The translations under genes were made by a program, and so were the position numbers. The notes under the pieces are model-generated. The model was not told the origin of the DNA. It did not search any database and saw nothing but the letters and a program-made list of their open reading frames with translations. This document shows positions 1-13,370 of a DNA stretch of 64,000 bases, one piece after another (position 1 is the stretch's first letter; each line of letters starts with the position of its first letter). The DNA is taken from positions 3,085,761 through 3,149,760 of the forward strand of contig PTEX01000012.1 in the NCBI GenBank assembly GCA_003342815.1, written 5' to 3'. The stretch comes from Eudromia elegans (Eukaryota > Chordata > Aves > Tinamiformes > Tinamidae).

Positions 1-958
1 TGCACTTTTAATTTAATTCTGATTCCATTCAAAGGCAGTTTTACACAAAATACAAATAAAAGAATCATTTGGTAAATAAGGAATATCATTCTTAGGGAAT
101 TAAGTGTTAAAAAAATGAATGCTCTGTGTAGATGTCAAGCAGTGGAACTATTAAGTGAAGGGTAGATACCTCTCCAATTGGAACAGAATTGCTGTGTAGC
201 CTCTGCTGCATGACCACTTCATGAAACATAGGGTCTTTACCATGTGATGATACTGGAGACAAGAGTTAATCTTTTATTCCCTCTCATGTTAAATATATTC
301 CTAACATATTCTCTTGGTTAACTAAATGAACTGTCACTCTGAGGCTTAGAGAAGCCTGAGATAGCAGTTAGAAAGATTCCTTGGACACTTGCATAACCTC
401 TGCCTTCAGTTTCACCTTCATCGGACAGATAAATCTCCTGATCTCAGTCACTGCTCTGTCCACTGTCCCCTTTTAAAGATCAAAAGAATTAGAATTCAGA
501 AAACACTGTTTTACTCACAGGGATGCGGAGGTGGAAACAGGTGGCCATTCAAAACTTGAATCTGCTGGCCGGCTAGTATGTGGTTTCTCACCTGATCAGC
601 CTTAAGCTGGAAGGCACATAACCTCCAGATGAGCATTATACCATGCCACTCGGTACTGATGGGCCAAAAATGCCTTGCAAGCTGCAATTAGATCTAAATG
701 TGGAAGTACATACTGTGTGCATCAGCAGAAGTGTTTTCTCTTTACTGATGTTCCTACAGCTTCTTCAGAGCAGATCATGGACTTTGACAGAGCCCTGCCT
801 GGAAAACAAAAAAGCCTTACAATTAAAATTCCCACTGTCCGGTCTTTCTTCTTTAGCCTGAACCATAATAACGTAACAAGGATATTGAGATGACAGAAAT
901 TCACAAGACATTTAGCCAGTTTACTAATCAAACTCACTCCCTAACCGAACTAGAGGGA

Positions 959-1288
959 AATCATAGAAGGATTAGTGTTGGAAGGGACCTCTAGAGATCA
1001 TCTGGTCCAAACACCCTGATCAAGCACAGACACCTACAGGATGTGGCACAGGGTGGCATCCAGGCGGTTTTGGAAGATCTCCAGAGAAGGAGACTCCACA
1101 ACCTTTCTGGGCAGCCTCTTCCAGGGCTCCATCGTCCTCACAGCAAAGAAGTTCTTCCTCATATGGAGATGGAACTGCCTGGGGTTCAGCTTGTACCCTT
1201 TACCCCTTGTGCTATCACTGGCAACCACCGAGAAGAGTTTGGAACCCCTCCTCCCTACATTCATTCCTCACATACTTACATTTAATCT
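959..1288 (-). mobile_element. CR1 LINE 3' fragment (antisense to TRHDE)
   Basis: Read on the minus strand, this is the C-terminal end of CR1 ORF2 plus the short 3' UTR. The frame from 1264 down to 1034 translates with the CR1 signatures [25 protein letters not shown] and RLDATLCHIL and stops at the usual place. The terminal sequence near 959-966 (catagaa on the plus strand) is the complement of a single ATTCTATG unit. Residues before GSKLFSVV continue in a shifted frame to about 1288 (VRNECRE-like), so there is at least one frameshift. The copy is strongly 5'-truncated, as is normal for CR1, and cannot be functional. The exact ends are approximate. Confidence 0.9.
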
Positions 1289-1756
1289 CTGATTTGCTCA
1301 GATTTTTGAACCTACTATAAATTTGTACCTGAGGGGTGATGATTAATTCATTTTGTTGACTCAGGAGTGATTGCTTAAGACTGTTACGATCGTTGCCTAG
1401 TTATTTTCCTCATTTCCTAATTCTCTTTGGGAAATAGAATTCTCTTTATCCTCAGTAAATATTTCTGTAAAGTGACAGCAGTATATTTCCTTGGCCATCT
1501 TATCCTAATAGCATTGGTTACTTTCTGAAAGACTTCTGTTCTCAGGCACTCACAGGCCATGGTTTCTCTGATAACCTTTTTCTTTTTTTTATTGGTATAG
1601 ACAGTGTCTAACTCTGGATTTTGTTCCCTTCCTATTTGTCAAATAGTCCAGAGTACTTATTTGCTGAGACTACACAGGTTTTAATTGAGGTTCATACACT
1701 TATAACAGGAAAAAAAACCTCACTGTATTCTTTGGAGAAAAAGGAGGACTGATGAT

Positions 1757-1778
1757 CTTTCTTTTCTTTCTTTCTTTC

Positions 1779-1809
<31 letters not shown>

Positions 1810-1813
1810 AAAC
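1757..1813. repeat. (TTTC)n followed by poly-T and a poly-A run
   Basis: A short TTTC microsatellite runs into about twenty T and then about ten A. The T and A runs are adjacent and can pair, so replication slippage and miscounted lengths are likely. No flanking element was recognised. Confidence 0.9.
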
Positions 1814-4800
1814 CCAAAAAGATGGTCTCTCTGGAACAGGTTATGTGTGGTTTTTTATGGACTAAGTTTAAAGTCCCTTCTCCACTTGAATATTGACTTC
1901 AAAGTTTTTGTTAGCACCATAATAGTGTTCTCTGGTTTTAACCATGTGCTGGTTAGGACTTTCACTGATCCTGCCTTAAAGTTACATGAGCAATTTAGTG
2001 TTGTATTTCCTATCATACTGGTTTTGACATGGTGTGGCATATTTAATTCATACAATCTCTTGCTGCTTTTTCAAGAAGTTTTGCTTATATTCTTAAATGG
2101 GATCTTTTAGTAGCACTTACAGTATTTACTGATACAAAAAAATATATTTGGCACAATTTGGTTGCATAATACGTCATTTCAAGGAATTTCAGTGTCTTTT
2201 TTTATTTGTGGGCTAGACAGGATAGAGTCTTTGTGCACTAACGGTTCCCTGTATGGATAACCTGTACTGAGCTTCCATTGCGTGTGCTTTAAATCTTTTT
2301 GTTTAGCTTTAGCTAGGCCTATTTTCATTGTTCCAAAGCTGATCAAACTCTTTAGTCAGCTTCTCTATTCCTGCTTTTTTCTTGGTTGAAGTGCTCCTTA
2401 TGTAAAACTTGGTATCCTACCTGTGCCATTACAAGATAAATGTATAACTGTTCCACATAGCATCTATCAGAATTTTGCTTTTTTCATCTAACAGAGATAT
2501 TTAACATTAATGATCTTTCAAACACCTCCTCTGGGAGACAATAAAAAATGTTCGAATTTTACATTGGTTCTTGTTTATGCAACAATGCCTTTTTTAACTT
2601 TGCTGCTCAGAATTGTTAGACACTTCTGGTTTCTAAACCAAGGGGCCTATTACAGTGTGTTTAGGAAAAAGAGTTTTGAGTGAGGTCAGTTACTGAAAGC
2701 CCAGTGCCATCCCCAAATGGTTAATTACTGTTGTGTATAGTCTCGATTAGAAGGCAGTAATGGGCCTTCATTTGTATTGTGTTTAGATTTGGTGGATACA
2801 GATGGATAACAGAATGCAAGCTCCAGTAGAAGTCAGATTATAGAGTGAAAAATGCAAATGAATTACCAAAGAGAGAGGGATATTTTTTATCCTTGCACTG
2901 AAGTCATTGAAGTGAGAAACTGTTTATCAGCTAATTTAATACGGATGATAATTCCTAGTCTAACAAACAGATATCTACATATCTAAGGAAGTGAACAAGC
3001 ACTGTCAAGAAGAATAGGATAAAGACACAGTAGAATGAGTCTGGATGAAAGACGAAGTCTGTTTAGATCCCAGGAACACTTAAAAGATGAGATTGGCTAA
3101 AACCTGTTGTACTTTAACCAAAGGACATCCAGGAATGGGAATATCGAAGAGTGGCTGGAGGAGCACAGCTGAAAGTGCTCTGTGAGAAGTTCTCTCCTTT
3201 GGGTTTATTCTGTGGCAAGAACTTCTGAATAGGTTTTCAGTGACAGCAAAAACCTGAAATAAAAGGTCTGCACAAGGACCTTGATTGCCCCCTTGTGAGT
3301 GCCAACTAAACAGGGATATAATATCACTGTAAGTACATTAAGCATAACTTTTTTTTCTCCCTTTTTACTTGATGGAAACATTCACAAGCATTTGTTATAG
3401 TATTGTCTGTTTTGAAAGTTATTGATTAATCTTTTTATCTGCTTTTGACCCAAATTTGCCCTAAATATAATTTAAGGGAACTGTAAAGCATATTTCTGTG
3501 CAAAAGCATGCTGACTATACCGTAGGGCATTTGTATTTTATAACAGTATCCAGGAACAGCTAATCTGAGTTGGTATTGCTGTCAACAGCATATATACACT
3601 CCATCAATGAAATAAGGAGGCTTAATCCATCATCATTCCAGTATTTCTTCTCACACACTGAACAACATTCTTGCTTGTCTGGACTGTCACTGCATGTACG
3701 GCTCCATGGGTTCCCTGAGCTCTGCAAGTTTCTTTTCAGGTTTCTTTTGTGCTGAAATATTGGATTTTCAGGTTTATTCTTTGTGTGAGAGAACTGTCTA
3801 ATCTCTATAAACATTATTCTGGACTGGGTGACTCCTATTTCTTGACAGAATTTACTTTTCCTTAATTCTGAGTCTCCCAGTAGTTTGTTTGGAAATATTT
3901 TCCCAAGTTCTTTCACAGTCTGTTCTATTCTCAGCTTGTATTAGTTCTCTGCCAAAGAAATGTCGTTTAGTTTTTATCAGTCACCAACTTCTCTATAGAG
4001 TGTCACTTCTTTTGTACTGTCAGATGAAAACCATTTCTTTCTAGAGTTTCCTTTTGTATGTGCATTGCAGTATTCTTCCGCTTCTGTAAAACATTTTGGT
4101 ATTTGGGTTCTAATCTCTGGGTTAATTGAAACTATTCAACACATCAAGTGCAGCTGAAACCACAACTGTCAGAAATAAGGCTACTCTCTAATTAGTGTCT
4201 TTCTCTTCACTAATACCTATTGCTTTGAGATGCAGAGTGAAGTACTGTCTAAATCTCCTCCTGTAGTTTTCTGTACTTCTAGAGAATTTCAGCTCCTGTG
4301 GCGATTTCAGCTACTCTACTTTTCCATTAAGCTTATTTCCTTTAATACTTTTTTCTTTTACTGCTGATAACCATGTGGAGTTCAGTAATAACTGGGTCCA
4401 AGATACGTATTAAAAAAAAAATCTTTAATCTTTCATCAGTGACATAGCTCTATCTGCCTCTGCATGACAGAACGGGAGCTTCTGTATTGCCCTTAGATCA
4501 AGCTGACCCCCTGTACCCGGGGAGCTAAACTTCTTAAAGGTTCAAACCCTGATACTGCAAGAAGGGTAGGAAATGCAGAATCCAGAGAAGGGTGATTCTC
4601 TCCCGCTTTTTATTGAATTTTTTCCTCTGTGACAGGTAACAGGTACGTTGCTGACCACCTTTATCTGTGATGATTTGGAACAGAGTGAAGGAGTAAATTC
4701 ACTTAGTTACATCCCTCCAGGATATCTAAATATCCCAAGAACCCCAAGAATGTGGGTTCTGTAATTTAAATAGTTACATCCTTAGGCCACAAGTGAGGAG

Positions 4801-7046
4801 GGAGCCTATGGACCTGGATGAGAGCTTAAAGGTTGAACCATCTGTTATTTCTGTGTCTTTAGAACAGAGTATAGAGGGTTTTTATTTATTATTTATTTTT
4901 TGTGTTATGTTGTAAGAAGTTGCTGATTCTTTTTGTATGGAACAAGCTTGTGAAAGAAAATATGTGCTGCCTTTTTTTGATTTTTTGGCTTTTTTCCTGG
5001 CAGAGTATTTTAGTAATTTATTTAGCTTGTGCTAATATAATAATCAAGAGGAGAGCAGATATTTTTACCATCGTAGTGTTTATCCTGATGTAACATTACC
5101 AAAGAATTTGCCTAAGAATATGACAGAAATGTTACTTTAGGAGTTTGATTAAGCAGCAAGACCTAACAGTGGTGTCTCAAAAGCTATTCTTGATACGAAG
5201 TGTGTTTTTGTTTTGAGATAAGCTATTTCCATTTCTTCCTCTTACCAGAGGAAAAGAGAGGAGAGAGAAATGCTGCTAGAAGCTAGATACAGTTTCCACT
5301 ATAACAGTGCCTTCAAATGTAGTGCATGTGCCTGCCTAGCTATATTATAATTTAATAATCCAAATGGAATATTCTGATGTGTTTTTTTGAGACACTGGTA
5401 CTTTGTAGGGCACCTGTCCATCTTTCCCAAATTCCTGTTTCTACTTTCTCTCCTTAAATGTGCCCATTGCCTTTGCCTTGCAATTTCACTTCAAAGCAAA
5501 CGAAGGAGGTAAATCTTGGCATACCGGGTGCTGCTTTACTAATGAAAACATTTATGCTTTCATTACTGTAAAACAAAGTGGTTTTGTGTCATGTATAGCA
5601 TCTGAATAAATTTATTTTATCTCATTTTTACAATAAATAATGTGATTTTTTTTGAGTTTTCTGTGCACCTGCTCCATGGTTTTGCAGTGCAGAGGAGGAC
5701 TGAGGCAGCAGCACTTGCTTGTTTTCTTTCAGCAATACTCATCCTGGAAGTGTTCAGTGATGAGTTGCATGTTGTTTCAGCAATAGACCTCATGCTCTAT
5801 TAACTATGGTGTTAGGAAAATGGCTGCTGGCAATTTTCCATCACGTCGGTGCTTTTAGTATTTACGCTAGAAACAGTACTTATGAAGGCTACAAAAATCT
5901 TTCTCCCCAAATATTTCCTGGCTGAGGGATGGAATGTGTTTGCCCTGTCAATATGTGGTGCAGGGTCTAAAAGGGAAGCCTGTAGTACACATACTGGCAC
6001 TGTAACCTGCTGTAGCAGAAGCCCAAGTTATGATCAACTTTGCTGAGAATATTTTAGGACATAACATTAGACAGAGGAGTGGGAAAAACCTTTTTTGTAG
6101 GACCAGTATTACGTTTTTACTTACTAGAAAATTCACGAAAGGTTTTTTTTTTTTCCCTTGCTTGTTATCAGGCAGTGAGTCGCACTGACCTGCCCCGATA
6201 TTATGTAAAAGAAAGGCATTTTTCATGGGGAGATCGATATAACCAAGATGATACGTCATTCAGCCTCTGTGGGGCATTACGTTCATTCTTCAGTTCAAGA
6301 CTGAACACTTGATATGCACATTTGATACACTTTGAAATAACAAAGCAATGATCTGTAGGTTAGGGTGATGAAAATTGGAAGCAATTTAATAATATACATG
6401 CCAAAATCAACAGCTTTTTCCATTTCCTAACTGTAAACTGGCTACCACACAAGGCTCAGCTACTTGAAAAAAAAAGTTTTTCCTTTTATATTGCTGCTTA
6501 TTCTCCCCTCTTTCCCCCTTCCTAACAGCTTTCTCTCCCACATCTTTTCCCTTTTGGAACCTTTAATATTCACATTGCATTAAACATCTGCTATTCATAT
6601 CAAAAGTGCTGGAAATCTAGCCATTGTTTATGTCAGTTAATGTTAAGTAATACTTTTTACTGAAATAAGAAGCAATAAAAAAAGCAGCAGTAAGCTGCTG
6701 TGTGTCAGTGATTTCTCCTCAGGGTCTGCAACAAGCCATTTGATTTGACTGAAATAATGGCAAACAGTTTGAGACCTTTGCATTAACTCTGCAGCATAAC
6801 GTCCATGCAGGCCGGTGAGTAAGTGTAAGGCTTATAGCAGATATTGGCACTGTAGTCCCACAGATCATAAATGATAAGTGGCAGAATAAGCGTTTGAGTA
6901 AACAGCAGTGCTAATCAGAGAGGTCCTCGCTGGTGTGACCGTCCTCCTGGTTGTTTGTGACTGTCAGTGTGTTTGGATAATTCCTCTATGTCAAGAGATG
7001 GCATGAGAATGCTACTAAGCTAGTATAAATAATAATTAAAAAAACT

Positions 7047-7136
7047 CAATTAAAAAGACAGGTAGTTAGGGGACCTAGTTCCTAAATAATAATAAAATAA
7101 TAATAAAATAATAATAATAATAAATAATAATAATAA

Positions 7137-7182
<46 letters not shown>

Positions 7183-7224
7183 GCAATTAAAAAGACAGGT
7201 AATTAGGGGACCTAGTTCCTAAAT
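7047..7224. repeat. (AAT)n microsatellite flanked by a 41-bp direct repeat
   Basis: Two 41-bp copies (7047-7087 and 7184-7224), both starting caattaaaaagacaggta and ending ctagttcctaaat, differ at one base (G versus A at position 19 of the copy). Between them is an almost pure AAT/AAAT repeat of about 96 bases. Short AAT runs also lie just before copy 1 (7026-7036). The layout suggests that slippage or unequal exchange in the AAT tract duplicated its neighbour. Confidence 0.95.
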
Positions 7225-9039
7225 GCCAAGACTGAGATATCTAAAAGCAGCATAGTTTTTGGGAGACATGCACTGAAAATCAGGCTTCTCAAAGTGTCTG
7301 AAAGTACCTGCTCATATTTGGTAGCTGCCTTTCCTTTTAATATTAAAGTCAGTTTGAAACCATCCGTTCAGTGAGCTTTCACCTGGGCCTGTAATATTTA
7401 GAAGAACTTTTTAAGAGATTAAACTATATGCAAGGAAAGCTTGATGTTTCCAGCACAATCTTCTCTGTCAGAACATAAAATAAATCTTTTCAGTAGCTAG
7501 TTTAAATTTTCCTTATCTACTACTTTCAGTAGTTTTTTATCATCAGGCAGTTTAGATAGTTCTTATAACTACTACTTGTGGCATATTGTTTTTTAATTGG
7601 AACAGTCACTTTTTGTCATTGACTTGTTCCTTAAAGTCTGCATGAATCACTAAATAGTCTTGTATTACTGAAATGCATCTTCTGCTAATTATCAATAAAA
7701 GAAATTACTTTGATTAAAGAGTTGGAGTGGCAGAAATGTAAAGCCCTTTGATAAATAGTTCCTATTTTTGTATAACAACATTCATTTAGGCTGTTACACA
7801 AGGCTTTTAGAGAGCCTGAGCTCTTGCAGTCGAGTTATTGATTGCATTATGCAGCATTGAGAAGGGGAGAAACAATACTTTGGATTTTCATCTGTCAAAA
7901 TAAAAATAGACTGTTATTAGACGTCTGTTAGTCTAGATAATTAGTCAAAATCACTGACGAAATAGTGAAATACCTGATGTTAGGAAGTCTGCACCTGAAG
8001 TCTTGAAGAAAGACTTGCTGCAGAAAAGAGAGAGAATAGTGCCATGAAAGGCATGTAAATAAGTTCAAGGTATTTGTGTGATGTCATTTTTGTAATAAAA
8101 ATATAGATTATAAGGGAACAAACTGTAGAATAAAGACATGTGATTAGTACTAAAAACAACTGTATGATTTAGAGCATTCATAGAACATATCAACTATTCA
8201 TGGAGTGAACAATTTCCCTCCGAGTACCTTCTGATTTTATTAAGGAAAACGTATGTATAAAGAAAGAAAATTCTTGTTTCTCATTTTATCTCATTGTTTC
8301 TCCTTCACAAGTTGCCATTTATTTCATTTTTCCCAGATTTATTTGATGCATCAGAAAAAAATTGCAGAAAGTTTCCACAATTTAGTTGTGATTTCTTTAT
8401 TTTTCCAGTAAGTGCTTTTTACTCTTTTGGGGTATTAGAAGTTATATACGTTCTGCAGGATCTCTCCCTTGCTCGCATTTTAACTCGCAGCTCAAACAAA
8501 ATTGCATTATATATATATCCTGGTAAATGTGTGCATGTGTGGGCATCTCTGCCTGTGTTTATACACCCACTCACATTCATATGTACAGTATGGACGTGTT
8601 TGTCATACCAGTATCCTCATCAGACTCTAAACTGAGTTAAAGTCAAGGTGGTGAAACATGGTGCAGTGATCGTCGCTGCAAAGGTTCTTTTGCTACTTGT
8701 AAAGAGGATGAGGAGGGGAAAGGAGCCCCAGATTCAGGGTACTCTAGATTAAGGGGTTGGATCGTGCTTGACGTTTAATCCTGCTCAGTTCTAATCCTTC
8801 CCTAGTTTTAAGCATGAGCAATGTTCCCAGTGATGTAGACTGGGCAAGTTAGTGTTTTTTAAGGATATCTTGAAAATAGCACACTAGAGTGGGGAAAGTG
8901 AAAAAAAGAGTATCGTTTGTTCTAATTAGACAGATATTAAGTTCATAGATAATGTCTAAAAAAACCCCATGGAATGTAGATTCTTTCTACGACCAATTTA
9001 GGTGTTAAATTGATGATTTTTATTTTGCAGTGTGATAAT

Positions 9040-10530
9040 AATTGCTAATAATGTCAGGCAATTATATTTTGATGTGAGCTCACATAATTATGGTGCCTTA
9101 ATTAAATGTTTGCAAATAAGGGAGGCTGTTTGAGCAGAGTGCAGCGTCTGTAACTCGAAGCGTTCTTCATGAGATTTGCACAGGGGTGGATTTCGGAAGC
9201 GTCCAAATGCTGTCCTTCTGCTTGAATAATTGTACTTTCATCGTTTTCCAGTGCAGTGTGATAGCGTGAAGTTCCGACGCCGTTTTGCCTTTGCAGCTTT
9301 TCTGGTGGTTTTATTTTAGCTGTATAGTTTTTACTTCTCAGTCATGAATTTAGTCTGTGTGAAGGCCAAGAGGTGGAAGCCCTCTATTATTCCAGCAGTA
9401 TGTAGGACTCTGCACTGCTGTATCAGGAAATCTCAAGTAACAGTTTTATGATGTATGAGGATATTATTCTCTGCAAGTAATAACAAGCACTTCTATTTCC
9501 TCGGCAATATCCACATAATCAAACACTCGCAAGTGCTTTACAAAGAATTTAATTAAATAGTGTGCAGAGTAACTGGATGCAGCACGCGCACCAGCTATTA
9601 TATATTCAGCCTTTCCCATTTGTGCAGTTAGTGCTGAGCGTTTTGGAGCGGTGCAATGTGTGAATGATATTTCTATGAAAACATGCATCATTACCCCTCC
9701 TTTTGTACCTCGTGTCTTAAAAAACACACTCTGACCTTAGCGGATGTCAGCTGCGGGAGCACAGATGCCTTCCTCGATGCTCTAGTGGTGTGATAGGAAG
9801 AGGGAAGTATAAATCATTCCATTGGGACTGGAATCTGAAACATTGTGCCTCAAAAATTGAGCGCTTATGGCGCTGTAGATGAGGATACAGATTCACGTGC
9901 CTTTCACTACAAGCAACTAGACGTGTTTGGAATGTTGCTTAAAGGTGTTAGAAATTTGGAGGGGAAAAGCAAGATCAGACAAGATCAACCACTAACGAAT
10001 GTCGTTTTGAAACGAGCAGTGCGACTGGCAGTGCAGTGGTTAGGCATAGACAAGGAGGAGAAAAAACCTCCCATTTTTGCACTAATACATACACTCAGGA
10101 AAAGTTGGCGCTGTCGGTCCCCGAAGTAAAGCAATGTGCAGTGCGCCTGGCCCTCAGTGCGAAGTTGAGAGCCGCTTTGTAGCGTGCTTCTCGCCTCGTT
10201 CAGCACTTGGTTGGTGTGCTCGTGGCACCTACAGGGATTAACGTTCTGGAAACCAGCAGGGTTGTCTGTTGCTTTCTGTTTGTCAGTACAGAAAAGCACT
10301 TTAAGCATTAGCCTATGCATGAGAGCAGCTGCAAGGCTTGCAGAGCGATGGGGCCGTGTTGGATCACCGCGATGAAGAGGATTTCTCTGCTGTTGTCTGC
10401 CTGCAATGCAGTGAGCTTTCCATCAGCCTGGAAGCTTTTATTGGTATGGGAGGTGTACGGAGTATCCCTCTAAACCAGCAGACCAATGTCAATGAAGTAA
10501 ATACTGAGAGGCAGCCTGTAATTAGCCTAT
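9040..10530. other. Candidate conserved non-coding block (unproven)
   Basis: This intronic stretch differs by eye from its surroundings. It has more CpG (for example near 9158-9206, 9276-9284, 9586-9590 and 10117-10125) and several TAATTA-type homeodomain-like sites (9087-9105, 9549-9556), with few low-complexity runs. Two fairly long open frames overlap it (9845-10129 plus, starting at GTG; 9464-9727 minus), but neither resembles a protein I know and neither has a convincing start. I record it as possible regulatory DNA only. Conservation cannot be seen from one sequence. Confidence 0.25.
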
Positions 10531-12747
10531 AAAGGTGTTCAGCTGGTTGTGGGGAGGAGAAACTGTATTCCTCACTGCTAAGGGACTTCAGTCCATTTTG
10601 CTGGTTCCCCCATGTTATTCCAATTTGTTACTGACTGACACTAACAAAAGGTAGCTATTATGACAGAAGAGAGACCAAAAGCTGCAAATAAACCAAAAAG
10701 AGAAGAGATAAAAAAAAAAAAGAAAAAAAGTTCAGTTAAAACTATGGAGCTTTTTAATGTTATTTTTATTCCAGTGTTGCTCTGCTTATTTGAGGGGAAT
10801 TGCTGAAAACTTAATCAGTGTAAATTAAGGACAGAATCAGTCTCTCTATTCTTCTTTTGAAGATTCTTTAGGAGGAAAGCTTAATTGCTGCAGGAAAAGT
10901 TACAGCTTTCTCTGTAGAGTTGAGAGTGAGAAAGCCCAGATTCAAGTTAATGAAGACTTGCTATTAACTTCAGAGATTTTACCCCATTGTCTTTGTTGTC
11001 TTCCTCCCACCACTCCCTTTTTTAAAAAATCCTTATTCCTTCTTTATACAACAGAGAGGATTTTTTAAAATTTTATTTTGCGTGGCAGTTATAACAAACT
11101 GCAGTTACTCCAAACGAGGGGCGAAGCATCTACCTTTGAATTTCCTGGCATGCCTACTCTTGAACTGCCTGGTTTTGATTTTTGCTTTTTCTGTTTTGAT
11201 TTTTCATTTAATTAGTTTGTTGTTCCAGTGTCTGGCTTTATAAAAATAATTATTTGGTACCTTTTGTAAAATGTCTTTCTTTGCAATTTGGATACTTTCG
11301 GTTAGCTTGTATTTGCAAGTGGCTACTGGGCTCTCTCTGTGCTCTCACCTGAATTTAATAATGGTTTTGCTTCTTGGAGCAGGCCCCTCTTGGGATAGCT
11401 GGCATATATCCCGGTTCTCCATTCCTAATATTTCTGTGGCAACTTCCCATGAATCCCTGTGAATCTCCTGCTGTCATGTTGCTCGCTAGGCCGGTTCCAC
11501 TACATGTATCAGCCAGCCAAAGCAGATAAACTAAGACGTGTCTGTGCTCTGATAGAATTGCTATCTATAAATAGTTCAGATTTCTTCTTTCTCAGATGAA
11601 GTAGTCAACCTGGAGACTGTTTATCCCACACAGTGAAGCACCACCTAGACATACCAGTGTTGTAAATGTACTAGTTTGGGAACCAGAAGTTATTTAGCAA
11701 AGAATAGAGTGTAAGTTAGGCTAATTAATTAAGAGGCCAGGCTAATATTAGCTCAACTGGTGAGCCATGCTGATAGGTTTCGCTTCCCAAGCTGTAGCTG
11801 GTTTCTACACTGGTTACTCTGGGCTTTTGTAGACACAAGTGTTGTTCGAGGCACTTTCTAGTACTTTTGTTATGGAGCACAACTGTGTATCTGCATTGAT
11901 AGTCAATTATAGTTCCTTCCCAGCCTTCTGCAGGAAGATTTCACTGACACTGGAGTGGATATTGAGATGATACCATCTTGCTGAACCGCATGCCACGGAG
12001 CAGTTCCCTCCTGCTCTTTTCTGTGTGCTGACAGACCTTCCTAGCGTTTTCCTAACATTGGTACCTGTTGCAAAACTGGACTAATATTCCTGGAACTGAA
12101 TCTGATGCTGTGATTCCAGCCTGCAGAGCCAAGAGGTGGCTGCTGGCAGTCTTGTCCTCAGAGGATTCCCGCTAGTAATATTGCACACCGAAAGATAACT
12201 TCTTTTGTAAAAACTAGTGTTCTCAAAATCTGAGCAGCTTGACATTTTAGTCATTTTGAAGCGCTGTTTTTCTGTGTTTCTCATAGTATTAATCCTTCTA
12301 TGCAGTTTGTTGTGTAAGGTGCTCATAGAGGAGTCATTTCAGTGCAAAGATAAAAAATACTTTTGTAAAGTCTCATGTTACTGCATTGATTGTGGTAAAT
12401 TAAACATGAGAAATAGTGTCAAACCCAGAAATAACTGAAGAACAAGGTATTTTAAAACAAGATTAATTCTATATAGAAAACTTCTTCAGTTAGAGTAATA
12501 TGTACTGTTTTACAGCAGTAGGGTGGTAGTCATGAAATATTTGTGGACAAATGGAGATGTAAGAACAAAAACGGCTATTTTGTTGGTGGTTTCTAGGTGT
12601 TATTGGTATAGAGCTGTAATTTACAGTTTTGTTTTCGCATTAATATTTAGAATATCTTTAATGATGGTTTATGACTTTTATGTACAAGTAGCTCTTTAGC
12701 ACAGTAGTTCCTACAAGCAGTTAACGTATATCTTGTTCTGTTTCTAG

Positions 12748-12902
12748 ATCTGCTAGCTGTGCCTAAGCATCCGTATGCTGCTATGGAGAACTGGGGACTG
12801 AGTGTTTTTGTGGAGCAAAGGATACTGCTAGATCCAAGCATTTCTTCTATATCATACCTGCTGGATGTCACCATGGTCATCGTGCATGAGCTATGTCATC
12901 AG
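12748..12902 (+). CDS. TRHDE: TRHDE coding exon with the AAMEN and HEXXH motifs
   Basis: A 155-base internal exon. The acceptor is tttctag at 12741-12747 and the donor is gtatta from 12903. It begins with the last two bases of a split Asp codon and ends on a codon boundary after CAT CAG. It encodes 51 complete codons from LLAVPKHPYAAMENWG to VTMVIVHELCHQ. AAMEN (12777-12791) is the substrate N-terminus-binding motif, which is GAMEN in most M1 aminopeptidases. HELCH (12885-12899) gives two zinc-ligand histidines and the general-base glutamate (codon 12888-12890). As I recall, TRHDE orthologues have AAMEN and HEICH, so the Leu in HELCH is a conservative change. The third zinc ligand is in the next exon. 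In the cell this is the extracellular active-site cleft. Confidence 0.96.
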
Positions 12903-13309
12903 GTATTAAAGGTGTTTGCATATTTGGTATCAGTCTCAGGAATCACGTATTCCTTAGCAAGGTGAAAATGAATGGTAGCATTTTCACAAAGAGAGTTGCA
13001 ATTTTCATTCTTACTCTAGTCAAATTAATCAGGAGTCCTGCAGGATGTACCATGACAATGAAAAAAATGGAAAAAATCAAAATGGGATTAAAGGAATATT
13101 AGCAGTGATAGACACTTGCCTGACTTCTGTGTGCATAAGCATGAATATATCCTGTGCATTTTTGCACAGAGTAAGCACCCTGATAACTGTAGAAAATGAG
13201 TTATTGCAGATGAATGTTGAGCTTCATGTTTATGTTAAAATTTTCTTTGGCTAAAATCAATTTGATAGTCTTGTTAGGCCTGTTCATCTTCCATCTTATA
13301 CATGCATGC

Positions 13310-13370
13310 TTCTTTCTTCTTTCTTTTTTTTTGTCCTTTTTTTTCTTTTTTTTCTTTTTTTTTTTTTTTA
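13310..13370. repeat. T-rich pyrimidine tract
   Basis: Long T runs interrupted by single C or GTCC. It may be an old poly-T end or just slippage-prone low-complexity DNA. No attached retroelement was recognised. Confidence 0.85.

Larger units (their letters stand above)
1..12747 (+). other. TRHDE intron, 3' part (upstream of first visible exon)
   Basis: No exon was found here. I looked for the residues expected just before DLLAVPKH in TRHDE (a segment ending in a PLPKL- or SLPKL-like string) and saw none, so the preceding exon is upstream of the window. The acceptor is at 12741-12747 (tttctag), after a T-rich stretch. The first base of the split Asp codon (G) must come from the upstream exon. 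The stretch holds an antisense CR1 fragment, T-rich and AAT simple repeats, and otherwise unique AT-rich DNA. Short open frames are scattered on both strands, and none looks like a gene. Confidence 0.8.

Noticed and set aside
3560-3916. 118-codon minus-strand open frame
   Set aside because: No recognisable domain, no supporting splice sites, and a length not rare in 64 kb on six frames.
4539-4549. ggttcaaaccc, resembling a tRNA or SINE B box
   Set aside because: No matching A box at the proper distance, no cloverleaf could be drawn, and no SINE tail follows.
9845-10129. 94-codon plus-strand open frame
   Set aside because: It starts at GTG, has no splice-site or promoter context, and the peptide matches no family I recognise. 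Kept only as part of the possible non-coding block.
12759-12965. Open frame extending past the exon end at 12902
   Set aside because: The residues after HELCHQ come from intron read-through. The splice donor gtatta and the match of the next exon show that coding stops at 12902.
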